Source: Selenomonas bovis DSM 23594 (lineage in GTDB: Bacteria; Bacillota; Negativicutes; Selenomonadales; Selenomonadaceae). Taken from it: a DNA stretch of 49,048 nt. A program made the translations under genes and the position numbers. The stretch lies in the NCBI RefSeq assembly GCF_000381005.1, contig NZ_KB908397.1:1-49048 (forward strand). Direction: 5' to 3'. Below, piece by piece: positions 1 through 7,537 of this stretch (within the stretch, counting starts at the first letter, position 1; the number at the start of each line of letters is the position of its first letter). The notes beneath the pieces are model-generated. The model had not been told where the DNA came from, ran no database searches, and saw nothing but the letters and a program-made list of their open reading frames with translations.

Positions 1-182
1 CGGTTCTTATTGGCCTGAGAGAATGTCTGGTAAAGTGCGGATAAATCCATTTCATCCACAAAGTGGCGTAGCAGACGGACCGGGTCATCCTTTGGAATTT
101 GAAATTCAAAATTTAAGGGAAGGCAGAGTTGAAAACTTCCGCCGAGGGATGTATAATCTCCTTGTAAAATTTGATTTTGCAT
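1..182 (-). CDS. IS1182-like transposase, N-terminal part, cut by the window edge
   Basis: Reading the reverse strand from an ATG at 182 gives an uninterrupted frame of 60 codons that runs off the window. The segment around residues 29-60 (IPKDDPVRLLRHFVDEMDLS, then ALYQTF) is the opening typical of IS1182-family DDE transposases, which start with a short variable tip followed by a 'P.D...R.L...V..MDLS.LY' pattern. The catalytic domain lies outside the window, so activity cannot be judged. No strong Shine-Dalgarno precedes the ATG. Two hairpins follow immediately upstream (200-237 and 245-289), as is usual near the end of an insertion element. Family assignment rests on remembered sequence pattern, not on a search. 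Confidence 0.7.
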   Translation of the reverse strand, partial: MQNQILQGDYTSLGGSFQLCLPLNFEFQIPKDDPVRLLRHFVDEMDLSALYQTFSQANKN

Positions 183-199
183 ATCTATATTTTACGCCT

Positions 200-237
200 G
201 TTGCCAAGGATTTTTAAGTCCTTAGCAACATTTTTTT
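200..237 (+). terminator. Intrinsic-terminator-like hairpin upstream of the transposase
   Basis: GTTGCCAAGGA (200-210) pairs with TCCTTAGCAAC (219-229) with one mismatch, followed by seven T residues (231-237). It reads as a plus-strand terminator. Placed just outside the transposase start, it may shield the element from transcription entering from one side. Confidence 0.55.
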
Positions 238-244
238 GCAAACT

Positions 245-289
245 AAAAGGGGCTGCTACACGTTGTTGATACGTGCAACAGCCCCTTTT
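245..289. repeat. Hairpin with 11-bp arms, possible right end of the insertion element
   Basis: AAAAGGGGCTG (245-255) is the exact reverse complement of CAGCCCCTTTT (279-289). The arm is A-rich on one side and T-rich on the other, so it could act as a bidirectional terminator. Its place outside the transposase start also suits an IS terminal region. The other end of the element is not in the window, so the boundary is inference. Confidence 0.45.
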
Positions 290-393
290 GTGTGAGGTGA
301 ATAAAATAATCTCGAGGTCCGTTGTAAAATATTTTCCGTCTAGAGAAACCAAGTGACTGTGCACAAAGTGACTTCTCATTCATGCAACCGCCC

Positions 394-439
394 TTTACTG
401 TAAGGGCGCTGCACAATGTCCACGAAGTGGACGTTTGTG
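394..439 (-). repeat. Dispersed 3'-end palindromic repeat, copy 1
   Basis: This 46-bp stretch matches the reverse complement of 40833-40879 with few differences (shared runs include GCACAATGTCCAC and AAGTGGACGTTTGTG). It contains a palindrome (GTCCAC/GTGGAC) and overlaps a second one (CGCCCTT/AAGGGCG, 389-408). In both copies the element lies just downstream of a gene stop codon (HD-GYP gene here, ribF there) and in the same orientation relative to that gene. This suggests a REP-like 3'-end element. The rest of the 183-502 gap shows only the hairpins listed and no gene. Confidence 0.6.
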
Positions 440-502
440 TATGTAGCTTTGTGTGGCGGATATTGCCTGTTCAGGGAAGAGACGCGGGCTGCGTGCAGCG
501 TC

Positions 503-1543
503 TCATTGCTCGTGCAGGCGGTAGTCTTTGTCTGAGTCGATGATGAGGATCATGATGTCTGCGTATTTCGGGTCGAGCTGTTTGCCGCTGGCTTTTTCGA
601 TTTCCTTGCGCACGACATCCTGCGGGAGGATGTCGCGGTAGCTGCGTTTGGAGGTCATGGCATCGTAGGTGTCGGCGACGGCGATGATGCGCGCGTAGAC
701 GGGGATGGTATCGCTCTTGAGGCCATCTGGGTAGCCGGTACCGTCGTAGCGTTCGTGGTGCCAGCGTGCACCGATCTTGAGCTCTGGGAATTCGGCGACG
801 TAGTTGAGGATGTTGTAGCCGATGATGGTGTGCTGCTTGATGATGTCATATTCCTCATCCGTGAGGCGAGAGGTCTTGCGCAGGATGGCTTCTGGGATGC
901 CAATCTTGCCGATGTCGTGCAGGAGCCCCATGTAATAGATGCGTTGCTGTTCTTCCTTGTTCCAGCCGAGCCGATAGGCGAGGAATCTCGCGTAGGTGGC
1001 AACGCGCTGCGAGTGGCCGCGCGTGTAACGGTCCTTGGCATCGACGGTCTTGGCGAGCGCCATGATGGTTTCCTCGTAGAGCCGTCGGCTGGAGGCCAGG
1101 CGGTCTTCCGCGAGCTGTGTCTGGCGGCTGACTTCTGTCTCGAGGTTCTTGTTCAGATACTCAAGCGCGAGCACCTGCTCCACCTTTTTGACGACGAGGA
1201 TAGGGATGAATGGCTTGCGGATGATATCAAAGGCTCCCGCCATCGCACAGGCGGCTTCTTTTTTCTGACTGTGGTCTGCTGTCGTCATGAGGATGGGGAG
1301 GTTTTTGTACTGCTCCTGCTGATGGATGGCGCGGAGGAGGTCGAAACCTGTCATGTCAGGCAGGCTATCTGCAATCAGCAGGAGATTGATGGGGGATTGG
1401 GCGAGGAAGCCGAGGGCATCTTTTCCGTTGCGCACACTGGTGAATCGGACTTTACGGCTGAGGTAAAGCTGCAGCTGCTGGCTGTCAGACGGGTTTCCGT
1501 CGACAACGAGGACTGTCATTTGTTTGAGTTGCATGTGATCCAT
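503..1543 (-). CDS. Receiver-domain HD-GYP protein, probable cyclic-di-GMP phosphodiesterase
   Basis: The 346-residue protein has an N-terminal receiver domain (about 8-125), a short coiled linker (about 128-158) and a C-terminal HD-GYP domain (about 158-340). The HD pair is H209-D210 in a LLHDIGKIG motif. The second signature is HHERYDGTGYPDG with G270-Y271-P272, so the phosphodiesterase site looks intact. The receiver is odd. Aligning P62 and G66 with the usual D..MP...G pattern puts Ala58 at the phospho-acceptor position, with Asp59 next to it, and only one acidic residue (D15) is seen where two are usual. K110 and T87 are present. It may therefore be a pseudo-receiver not switched by phosphorylation. 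It is monocistronic on the reverse strand. A 7-bp inverted repeat at 479-504 overlaps its stop and could be a weak terminator. Confidence 0.85.
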   Translation of the reverse strand: MDHMQLKQMTVLVVDGNPSDSQQLQLYLSRKVRFTSVRNGKDALGFLAQSPINLLLIADSLPDMTGFDLLRAIHQQEQYKNLPILMTTADHSQKKEAACAMAGAFDIIRKPFIPILVVKKVEQVLALEYLNKNLETEVSRQTQLAEDRLASSRRLYEETIMALAKTVDAKDRYTRGHSQRVATYARFLAYRLGWNKEEQQRIYYMGLLHDIGKIGIPEAILRKTSRLTDEEYDIIKQHTIIGYNILNYVAEFPELKIGARWHHERYDGTGYPDGLKSDTIPVYARIIAVADTYDAMTSKRSYRDILPQDVVRKEIEKASGKQLDPKYADIMILIIDSDKDYRLHEQ

Positions 1544-1606
1544 GTAGCGGGGGCCCTCCCAAAATAGTCAGTTGATGAAATCATCATTCATGGGGAAACA
1601 GTTTGT

Positions 1607-1694
1607 CCAATTGTGTTGCGTCTGTGGCTTGCGTTCTTTAGGGAATCACTGATGAAATGAGGTGGTAAAATTCGTATATTCATCAGTGGCTCCT
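1607..1694. repeat. Degenerate MITE-like repeat (AGGAACC...GGTTCCT family)
   Basis: AGGGAATCACTGATGAAATGA (1640-1660) and the reverse complement of the segment ending at 1694 (AGGAGCCACTGATGAAT) form imperfect terminal inverted repeats. They match the ends of the elements at 10496-10524 and 39700-39858. The flanking stretch 1607-1638 (TTGCGTCTGTGGCTTGCG) aligns with 40885-40913 through mostly C/T changes, as expected for an old, decayed copy. It lies in the 460-bp gap 1544-2003. Confidence 0.5.
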
Positions 1695-1760
1695 TAGATT
1701 TCATAGCAATATATGTATGGTTTATTAATCTATTCATTATATCATGGGATGAAAGACGTA

Positions 1761-1775
1761 GCAAGAATTTCTTGC
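1761..1775. promoter_or_regulatory. Palindrome upstream of the sulfate operon promoter, possible operator
   Basis: GCAAGAA and TTCTTGC flank a single T, a perfect 7-bp inverted repeat. It is centred about 58 bp upstream of the -35 hexamer at 1826. The spacing fits an upstream activator site, for example for a LysR-type regulator, but no regulator gene is nearby. No equivalent is seen upstream of the second sulfur operon. Confidence 0.3.
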
Positions 1776-1825
1776 GACATCGGAGGGTCACGGAAGCGCC
1801 GATAGAATAAATTTCTCGGCAGCAG

Positions 1826-1854
1826 TTGACAATGGGGAGGGAAGGGCTTAGAAT
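1826..1854 (+). promoter_or_regulatory. Sigma-A promoter of the sulfate assimilation operon
   Basis: TTGACA (1826-1831), a 17-bp spacer and TAGAAT (1849-1854) are close to consensus. Transcription would start near 1861, about 140 nt before the first gene, which leaves room for the leader RNA described next. Confidence 0.85.
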
Positions 1855-1860
1855 AACACT

Positions 1861-1972
1861 ATCGATTCATAAAACATATAAGAAAGATAGGAATGAGTTG
1901 CAGGTCATTCGACAGCGAAAGCCTGAGACGTCCGTCGTTTATTTGTGTACGACGGGTGTCTTGGGCTTTTTT
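1861..1972 (+). promoter_or_regulatory. Sulfur-operon attenuator leader RNA, copy 1
   Basis: The leader carries AAAACATAT (1871-1879) and a compact hairpin at 1901-1925. The hairpin has outer stem CAGG/CCUG, an asymmetric internal loop (UCA on the 5' side, AG on the 3' side), inner stem UUCG/CGAA and loop ACAG. Twenty-four nucleotides (1902-1925) are identical to 44909-44932 in front of the second sulfur operon. The last five bases of the hairpin (GCCTG, 1921-1925) are also the start of the terminator stem, so hairpin and terminator exclude each other. That is the layout of an antitermination switch, with either a small ligand or an RNA-binding protein. The ligand is not known from sequence. 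Confidence 0.7.
1921..1972 (+). terminator. Conditional intrinsic terminator in the sulfate operon leader
   Basis: GCCTGAGAC (1921-1929) pairs with GTCTTGGGC (1958-1966) using two G-U pairs. An inner stem CCGTCGT/ACGACGG lies within it, and six T residues follow (1967-1972). It ends 31 nt before the sbp start codon, so read-through must be regulated for the operon to be expressed. Confidence 0.75.
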
Positions 1973-2003
1973 GTTCCTGTTTTTGCGGAAAGGAGCGATC
2001 GGG

Positions 2004-3029
2004 ATGAAAAAGGCGAAGTTTTTGGCGGCTGCGGCGGGACTTTTCTTGTTGGCAGGGGTGTTCACGGGCTGCGGCAGTGATGCGGAGGAGTCGGCGGAAG
2101 GCAAGGAACTGCTCAATGTCTCGTATGATCCGACGCGTGAGCTCTATCAAGAGTTCAATGCGGCGTTCTCGGAGAAATGGCAGGCGGAGACGGGAGAGCA
2201 GGTGAATTTCAAGCAGTCGCACGGCGGCTCGGGCAAGCAGGCGCGGGCGGTGCGCGAGGGCTTGGAGGCGGATGTCGTGACGCTCGCGCTCGCCTACGAT
2301 GTTGATGAGATTGCCGCGGAAGGACTCATCGACAAGGATTGGATGGAGAAGTTCCCCGACCATTCGGCGCCGTATACGTCGACGATCGTGTTCCTTGTGC
2401 GCAAGGGGAATCCGAAGCAGATCAAGGACTGGGACGATCTCGTGCGCGAGGATGTCTCCGTCGTGACGCCGAATCCGAAGACGTCGGGCGGCGCGCGCTG
2501 GAACTATCTCGCGGCCTGGGCGTACGCGAGTGAGAAGACGGGCGGCGATGAGGCGCAGACGAAGGCGTTCATGAAACAGCTCTTCTCGCGCGTCGTGGCG
2601 CTCGACTCGGGGGCGCGCGGTGCGACGACCTCGTTCGTGCAGCGCGGTCAGGGCGATGTCCTCATTGCCTGGGAGAACGAGGCGCTGCTCTCGGTCAAGG
2701 ACGCGCCGGACAAATATGAGATCGTCACGCCGTCGCTGAGCATCCTCGCGGAGCCGTCGGTGGCGGTCGTGGATGATGTCGTGGACCGGAAGGGGACGCG
2801 CAAGCTCGCGGAGGCCTATATCAAGTATCTGTATTCGCCGGAGGGGCAGGAAATCGCGGCAAAGCATTTTTACCGGCCGCGCAACGCGGAGGTTGCGGCG
2901 GCCTATCAGTCGCAGTTCCCAAAGCTGCGCCTCGTGACGATTGATGAGGCGTTCGGCGGCTGGACGAAGGCGCAGGCGGAGCATTTCGCGGATGGCGGTA
3001 CGTTCGACCAGATTTACGAGAAGCAATAG
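2004..3029 (+). CDS. sbp: Sulfate/thiosulfate ABC transporter substrate-binding lipoprotein
   Basis: This is the extracytoplasmic binding protein that delivers sulfate to CysTWA. The start at 2004 is chosen because GGAAAGGAG lies 8 nt upstream and the product begins with a lipoprotein signal (MKK, hydrophobic core, FTGC lipobox with C23). The longer upstream frame would run through the leader terminator. After the signal come [17 protein letters not shown] and [15 protein letters not shown], both characteristic of the Sbp/CysP family. Its 341 residues are normal. It is the first gene of the operon and is separated from the permease genes by a strong hairpin (3077-3102). sbp and cysP are hard to tell apart from sequence alone. 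Confidence 0.92.
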   Translation: MKKAKFLAAAAGLFLLAGVFTGCGSDAEESAEGKELLNVSYDPTRELYQEFNAAFSEKWQAETGEQVNFKQSHGGSGKQARAVREGLEADVVTLALAYDVDEIAAEGLIDKDWMEKFPDHSAPYTSTIVFLVRKGNPKQIKDWDDLVREDVSVVTPNPKTSGGARWNYLAAWAYASEKTGGDEAQTKAFMKQLFSRVVALDSGARGATTSFVQRGQGDVLIAWENEALLSVKDAPDKYEIVTPSLSILAEPSVAVVDDVVDRKGTRKLAEAYIKYLYSPEGQEIAAKHFYRPRNAEVAAAYQSQFPKLRLVTIDEAFGGWTKAQAEHFADGGTFDQIYEKQ

Positions 3030-3076
3030 GGCTGCCCGCTGGGCGGCAGGGCGCGGCATGGGGCCGCGTTTTCTGG

Positions 3077-3102
3077 GGAAGCGCTGGCGGAACAGCGCTT
3101 CC
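3077..3102 (+). other. Intercistronic hairpin between sbp and cysT
   Basis: GGAAGCGCTG and CAGCGCTTCC form a perfect 10-bp stem with loop GCGGAA. No T-run follows, so it is not a full terminator. Such hairpins after the binding-protein gene often stabilise its mRNA end and lower expression of the permease genes; that role is inferred. Confidence 0.6.
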
Positions 3103-3120
3103 ATGAGTGAGGTGTTCTTC

Positions 3121-3945
3121 ATGCGGGCTGCGGCTCACGTCATTCCGGGCTACCGGTTCACGCTCGGTATCACGTTTTTCTATCTGTCCATGATCCTCCT
3201 GATCCCCCTGGCGGCGTTCCTGCTCTACGCGAGCGGCATGGGGGTGGGGAAGTTCCTCGCGGTCGCGACGGAGCTGCGCGTCGTCCACGCGTATCTCGTG
3301 AGCTTCGGTACGTCGCTGGTGGCGGCGCTCGTGAATGCGGTGTTCGGCCTGCTGCTCGCGTGGGTGCTCGTGCGGTATGATTTCCCCGGCAAGCGACTGC
3401 TCGACGGGCTCATCGACCTGCCGTTCGCGCTGCCGACGGCGGTCGCGGGCATCGCGCTCACGACGCTCTACGCGGAGAATGGCTGGCTTGGGCAGTTCTT
3501 CTACGCGGCGGGGATTCCCTCGGCGTTTTCCGTTCTCGGCATCACGATTGCGCTGGTGTTCGTGGGGATTCCTTTCGTGGCGCGCAGCGTGCAGCCCGTG
3601 CTCGAGGGGCTCGATCCGCAGCTCGAGGAGGCGGCGGAGATGCTCGGCGCGAGCCGGTGGCTGACGTTTCGCCGCGTGGTGTTTCCCGAGCTGCTGTCGC
3701 CGCTGCTCACGGGGTTCGCGCTCGCGTTCGCGCGCGGTATCGGCGAGTATGGCAGCGTGGTGTTCATCGCGGGCAACCTGCCCTATGAGACGGAGATCGC
3801 GCCGCTGCTCATCATGGCGAAGCTCGAGTCGTTCGATTATCCGTCGGCGGCGGCCATCGCCATCGTGATGATGGCCGCGTCGTTTCTCGTGCTCCTGGCG
3901 CTCAATGGTTATCAGCGCTGGCGCATGCACCATCAGGGGGTGTGA
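3121..3945 (+). CDS. cysT: Sulfate ABC transporter permease CysT
   Basis: This is one of the two inner-membrane permeases of the sulfate importer. About six hydrophobic segments are visible. The cytoplasmic coupling loop reads EEAAEMLGASRWLTFRRVVFPEL, split here as EEAAEMLGAS and WLTFRRVVFPEL, the EAA motif of the CysT/CysW family. I start it at ATG 3121, with GAGGTG placed 7 nt upstream, giving 274 residues. An in-frame ATG at 3103 sits in the hairpin arm and has no ribosome site. The frame opens much further upstream, but that would overlap sbp. cysW follows with its start within 3 nt of this stop. Confidence 0.92.
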   Translation: MRAAAHVIPGYRFTLGITFFYLSMILLIPLAAFLLYASGMGVGKFLAVATELRVVHAYLVSFGTSLVAALVNAVFGLLLAWVLVRYDFPGKRLLDGLIDLPFALPTAVAGIALTTLYAENGWLGQFFYAAGIPSAFSVLGITIALVFVGIPFVARSVQPVLEGLDPQLEEAAEMLGASRWLTFRRVVFPELLSPLLTGFALAFARGIGEYGSVVFIAGNLPYETEIAPLLIMAKLESFDYPSAAAIAIVMMAASFLVLLALNGYQRWRMHHQGV

Positions 3946-3947
3946 GG

Positions 3948-4772
3948 ATGAAAAAGGAAAAAGGCCTGGGCGCCTGGCTGCTCATCGCGCTTGCCGCGCT
4001 GTTCCTCTGCGTGATGCTCGTGCTGCCGCTCGTGCTTGTCGTGCATGAGGCGCTCGCGCGCGGTGCGGCGGCGTATCTTTCGGCCGTCGCGGAGCCGTTC
4101 GCGGTCAAGGCACTGCAGCTCACGCTCCTCGCGACGGCGGTCGCGGTGGGTGCGAATACGCTGTTCGGCCTCGCGTCAGCCTGGCTGCTCACAAAGCATG
4201 ATTTCCGCGGCAAGGCGCTGCTCGGCTCCCTCATCGATCTGCCGTTCGCGATCTCGCCTGTGGTCGCGGGCCTGTTCTTCGTGATGCTGTTCGGCCGCAT
4301 GAGCCCGCTCTATCCGCTGCTGCGCGCGGAGCACATTCAGATTCTCTTCGCCGTGCCGGCCATCGTGCTCGCGACGGTGTTCGTGACGTTTCCTTTCATC
4401 ACGCGCGAGCTCGTACCGGTCATGGAGAGCCAGGGGCGCAGCGAGGAGGAGGCGGCGACGACGCTTGGCGCGAGCGGCTGGCAGATGTTCTTCCATGTGA
4501 CGCTGCCGAATATCAAGTGGGCGCTGCTTTATGGCGTGATTCTCTGCACGGCGCGCGCGATGGGAGAGTTCGGCGCGGTCTCGGTCGTCTCGGGCCATAT
4601 CCGCGGCAAGACGAATACGCTGCCGCTGCACATCGAGATTCTCTACAATGAATACAATTTCACGGCAGCCTTTGCCGTGGCGTCGCTGCTCGTCCTGCTG
4701 GCCGTCGTGATCCTCGTGCTCAGGAATATCGTGGAGTGGCGTGCAAAAAGGGGGATGCATCATGCCCATTGA
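3948..4772 (+). CDS. cysW: Sulfate ABC transporter permease CysW
   Basis: The second permease subunit has 274 residues and about six membrane segments. Its EAA-type loop (EEEAATTLGASGWQMFFHVT, then LPNIKW) is typical of CysW. GARAMGEFGAVSV-like sequence (ARAMGEFGAVSVVSG) is the family signature near the C-terminus. ATG 3948 is preceded by GGGGGTG; a GTG at 3942, overlapping the cysT stop, is the alternative start. It overlaps cysA by 11 nt, so translation is probably coupled. Confidence 0.92.
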   Translation: MKKEKGLGAWLLIALAALFLCVMLVLPLVLVVHEALARGAAAYLSAVAEPFAVKALQLTLLATAVAVGANTLFGLASAWLLTKHDFRGKALLGSLIDLPFAISPVVAGLFFVMLFGRMSPLYPLLRAEHIQILFAVPAIVLATVFVTFPFITRELVPVMESQGRSEEEAATTLGASGWQMFFHVTLPNIKWALLYGVILCTARAMGEFGAVSVVSGHIRGKTNTLPLHIEILYNEYNFTAAFAVASLLVLLAVVILVLRNIVEWRAKRGMHHAH

Positions 4773-5832
4773 GGTGGAGCTTCGTCATATTGAGAAGCAT
4801 TACGGTTCGTTCCAGGCATCACGCGATGTGAGCTTTACGGCGGAGCGCGGCAGGCTCATCGGCCTGCTTGGTCCGTCGGGCAGCGGCAAGACGACCATCC
4901 TGCGCATGATCGCGGGGTTGGAGACGCCGGATCGAGGGGATATCTTCATCGGCGGTCGTCGCGTGAATGACCTCGCGCCGGGAAAGCGCGGCATCGGCTT
5001 CGTCTTCCAGAACTACGCGCTGTTCCGGCACATGACGGTGCGTGAGAACATCGCGTTCGGCCTGAAGATCCAGGAGGTGCCGCAGGCAAAGCGCCGAACG
5101 CGCGTCGATGAGCTGCTGGAGCTCATCGGCCTGACGAGCTTCGGCGCGCGGTATCCGATGCAGCTCTCCGGCGGGCAGCGCCAGCGCGTCGCGTTCGCAC
5201 GGGCGCTCGCGCCGGAGCCTGAGCTGCTGCTGCTCGATGAGCCGTTTGCCGCCATCGACGCGAAGGTGCGCAAGGAGCTGCGGAGCTGGCTGCGGCGGAC
5301 AATCCACAGGCTCGGCATCACGAGCATCTTCGTCACGCATGACCAGGAGGAGGCTGTCGAGGTCGCGGATGACATCATCATCACGAACCGCGGCCATATC
5401 GAGCAGGTCGGCACGCCGGTCGCCATCTACCAGTCGCCGCGCACGCCGTTCGTCGCGGATTTCATCGGCGAGTCGGTGCATGTGCCGGATTATACGATTT
5501 TCAAGGGCTTCGACGGGGACGAGGGCACGGCGGAGCACACGGGCATCATCCGTCCGGAGTTCCTCGAGATCGGCGCGGACGCCGACGAGATGCGCCTGCC
5601 GCTCGCGTCGGAGGACGGAACAGTGCGCGGCGTCTACTTCCGCGGCGACAGCCTGCAGGTCGATGTCGAGGTCAAGGGACAGCTCCTGCACGGGCGGCGC
5701 AGCCTAGAGAAGCGGCCCCTCCGGGAGGGGGACGCGGCCAAGGTGTTCATCCACCGCATCTACAGCTTCGCGGACGGCGGCACGCGCATTCTCGAGAATG
5801 CGGCGAAGCGTCAGGATTCCGTGGTGATTTGA
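4762..5832 (+). CDS. cysA: Sulfate/thiosulfate import ATP-binding protein CysA
   Basis: This 356-residue ATPase energises CysT/CysW. The Walker A motif is GPSGSGKT at 37-44. The ABC signature is LSGGQRQR, Walker B is ELLLLDEPFAAID, and the switch histidine lies in VTHDQEEAVEVAD. The C-terminal 100 residues form a TOBE-like regulatory region, as in E. coli CysA. The ATG at 4762 follows AAGGGGG, and the upstream GTG of the same frame lies inside cysW. It is the last transporter gene and is followed after 1 nt by the APS reductase genes, which ties import to reduction. Confidence 0.94.
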   Translation: MPIEVELRHIEKHYGSFQASRDVSFTAERGRLIGLLGPSGSGKTTILRMIAGLETPDRGDIFIGGRRVNDLAPGKRGIGFVFQNYALFRHMTVRENIAFGLKIQEVPQAKRRTRVDELLELIGLTSFGARYPMQLSGGQRQRVAFARALAPEPELLLLDEPFAAIDAKVRKELRSWLRRTIHRLGITSIFVTHDQEEAVEVADDIIITNRGHIEQVGTPVAIYQSPRTPFVADFIGESVHVPDYTIFKGFDGDEGTAEHTGIIRPEFLEIGADADEMRLPLASEDGTVRGVYFRGDSLQVDVEVKGQLLHGRRSLEKRPLREGDAAKVFIHRIYSFADGGTRILENAAKRQDSVVI

Positions 5833-5833
5833 G

Positions 5834-7537
5834 GTGAAGGATTTGAAACTGAAGGAAGAAACATCAGATATCCTCGTCATCGGCGGCGGTGCTGCCGGCT
5901 GCTACGCAGCGCTCACGCTCGCGGCGGAGCGGCCGGAACGCTCGGTCCTGCTCGTCGACAAAGCGGGCATCGAGCGCAGCGGCTGCCTCGCGGCCGGCGT
6001 CAACGCACTCAACGCGTATATCACGCCCGGGCATACGCCGGAGGACTACGCGGACTACGCGGCGGCGGACGCGGCGGGCATCGTGCGTGACGATCTGTTG
6101 CTCACGATGTCTGAGCGGCTCAACGAGGTCACGCGCCGCATGGAGGAGCTCGGGCTCGTTATCCTGAAGGATGCGGACGGGAACTACGTCTCGCGCGGCT
6201 GGCGCAACATCAAGATCAACGGGGAGAATATCAAGCCGCTGCTCGCGGCCGCTGTGCGGCGCGCGAAGAATGTCCGCGTGCTGGAGCATGTCGATGTCGT
6301 GAATCTCTTGAAAGCGGCGGACGGGCGCATCGCCGGCGCCTGGGGCATCGACCTGCGCGAGGACGCGGTCTGCTATTTCCGTGCGCGCGCCGTCATCTGT
6401 GCGACGGGCGGCGCGGCGGGCCTTTACCGGTCCAACCATCCGGGCGCGGCGCGCCATACGATGTGGTATTCGCCGTTCAATACGGGCGCTGGCTACGCGA
6501 TGGGCCTGCGCGCGGGCGCGGAGATGACGTCGCTGGAGATGCGGTTCATCGCGCTGCGGTGCAAGGACACGATCGCGCCGACGGGCACGATCGCGCAGGG
6601 CGTGGGCGCGCCGCAGGTCAACGCGCGCGGCGAGAAGTACCAGGCGGGCTACGGCAACACGACGTCGGAGCGCCTCTACGCGGTCGTGAGCGAAAATCTC
6701 GCCGGACGCGGCCCTTGTTACCTCGAGACGCAGGGCATCACGGCGGCGCAGGAGCAGTCCCTCGAGCGCGCGTATCTCAACATGGCGCCCGCGCAGACGA
6801 TGCGCTGGCGTGAGACGGGGCTCGGCCCGCGTACGGCGAACGTCGAGGTCGAGGGCACGGAGCCCTATATCGTCGGCGGCCATACGGCGAGCGGCTACTG
6901 GGTGGACACAACGCGGCAGACGACGGTGCCGGGTCTCTTCGCCGCGGGCGATGTCGCGGGCGGCTGCCCGCAGAAATACGTGACGGGCGCGTTTGCCGAG
7001 GGGGCCTATGCCGCCGAGGGGGCTGCCTGCTATGCGGCGGCGCAGGAGGTGCTCCCCGTGCCGACAGAGGCTGCGGCGGCGGTGCGCGCGCGCGTCGAGC
7101 GCCTGCGCGAGCAGCCGGCCGCGGCGCCGCTCTTCACCGTCGACGCGCTCGAGGAGGCCATGCAGCAGGTCATGGACGAGGAGGCGGGCGGCATCACAGC
7201 CGGCTACCGCTATACGGAGCGCCAGCTCGCTGCGGCGGCGCATCACATCGCGCGCCTCACGCGGCTCAGTGAGGGGCTGCGCGCAGAGGACGCCTACGGA
7301 CTGCTGAAGATCTTCGAGCTGCGCGAGCGGCTGCTCGTCTGCCGCGTGCTCATCGAGCACATGAAAGCGCGGCGCGAGACGCGCTGGCACTGCTTCGCGG
7401 AGAACCTAGACCATCCGGCGCGGGAGGCGCGCTATGAGAAATATGTCAATTCCAGGCTGAAGGACGGCAGGGTGGAGATCATCCTGCGCGATCTGGTGAA
7501 ACGGGGGCAGCACTATGAGCATACGCTTGGAAACTGA
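5834..7537 (+). CDS. aprA: Adenylylsulfate (APS) reductase alpha-subunit-like flavoprotein
   Basis: This FAD protein of the fumarate reductase/AprA superfamily probably reduces APS to sulfite and AMP in the cytoplasm. The dinucleotide site is [15 protein letters not shown] near residue 13. Segments that match AprA active-site regions are [16 protein letters not shown] (Trp), [17 protein letters not shown] (Arg) and [13 protein letters not shown] (His). The C-terminal FAD segment is [12 protein letters not shown] 5834 opens the frame; TTG 5843, with AGGTG 6 nt upstream, is an equally good start and would remove three residues. The context between cysTWA and cysDN argues for an assimilatory role, unlike the dissimilatory enzyme of sulfate reducers. 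A fumarate-reductase-like function is the main alternative. Confidence 0.82.
   Translation: MKDLKLKEETSDILVIGGGAAGCYAALTLAAERPERSVLLVDKAGIERSGCLAAGVNALNAYITPGHTPEDYADYAAADAAGIVRDDLLLTMSERLNEVTRRMEELGLVILKDADGNYVSRGWRNIKINGENIKPLLAAAVRRAKNVRVLEHVDVVNLLKAADGRIAGAWGIDLREDAVCYFRARAVICATGGAAGLYRSNHPGAARHTMWYSPFNTGAGYAMGLRAGAEMTSLEMRFIALRCKDTIAPTGTIAQGVGAPQVNARGEKYQAGYGNTTSERLYAVVSENLAGRGPCYLETQGITAAQEQSLERAYLNMAPAQTMRWRETGLGPRTANVEVEGTEPYIVGGHTASGYWVDTTRQTTVPGLFAAGDVAGGCPQKYVTGAFAEGAYAAEGAACYAAAQEVLPVPTEAAAAVRARVERLREQPAAAPLFTVDALEEAMQQVMDEEAGGITAGYRYTERQLAAAAHHIARLTRLSEGLRAEDAYGLLKIFELRERLLVCRVLIEHMKARRETRWHCFAENLDHPAREARYEKYVNSRLKDGRVEIILRDLVKRGQHYEHTLGN

Noticed and set aside
23-217. Plus-strand frame at the left edge
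   Set aside because: The reverse strand of the same region encodes a recognisable transposase start, and the plus-strand frame ends inside a terminator hairpin.
655-1567. Long open frames antisense or out of frame to the HD-GYP gene and to most other genes
   Set aside because: High GC with biased third positions leaves shadow frames open. Their products are rich in R, H, A and S with no domain pattern, and they lack ribosome sites.
2941-3120. N-terminal extension of the CysT frame
   Set aside because: It overlaps sbp and the hairpin and is arginine-rich without a membrane segment; ATG 3121 has a good ribosome site.
5834-7537. Fumarate reductase flavoprotein as the call for the 5834 gene
   Set aside because: It was considered because of the shared fold. 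The sulfate cluster context and the AprA-like Trp, Arg and His segments favour APS reductase, and the two-cluster ferredoxin partner is not the FrdB type.
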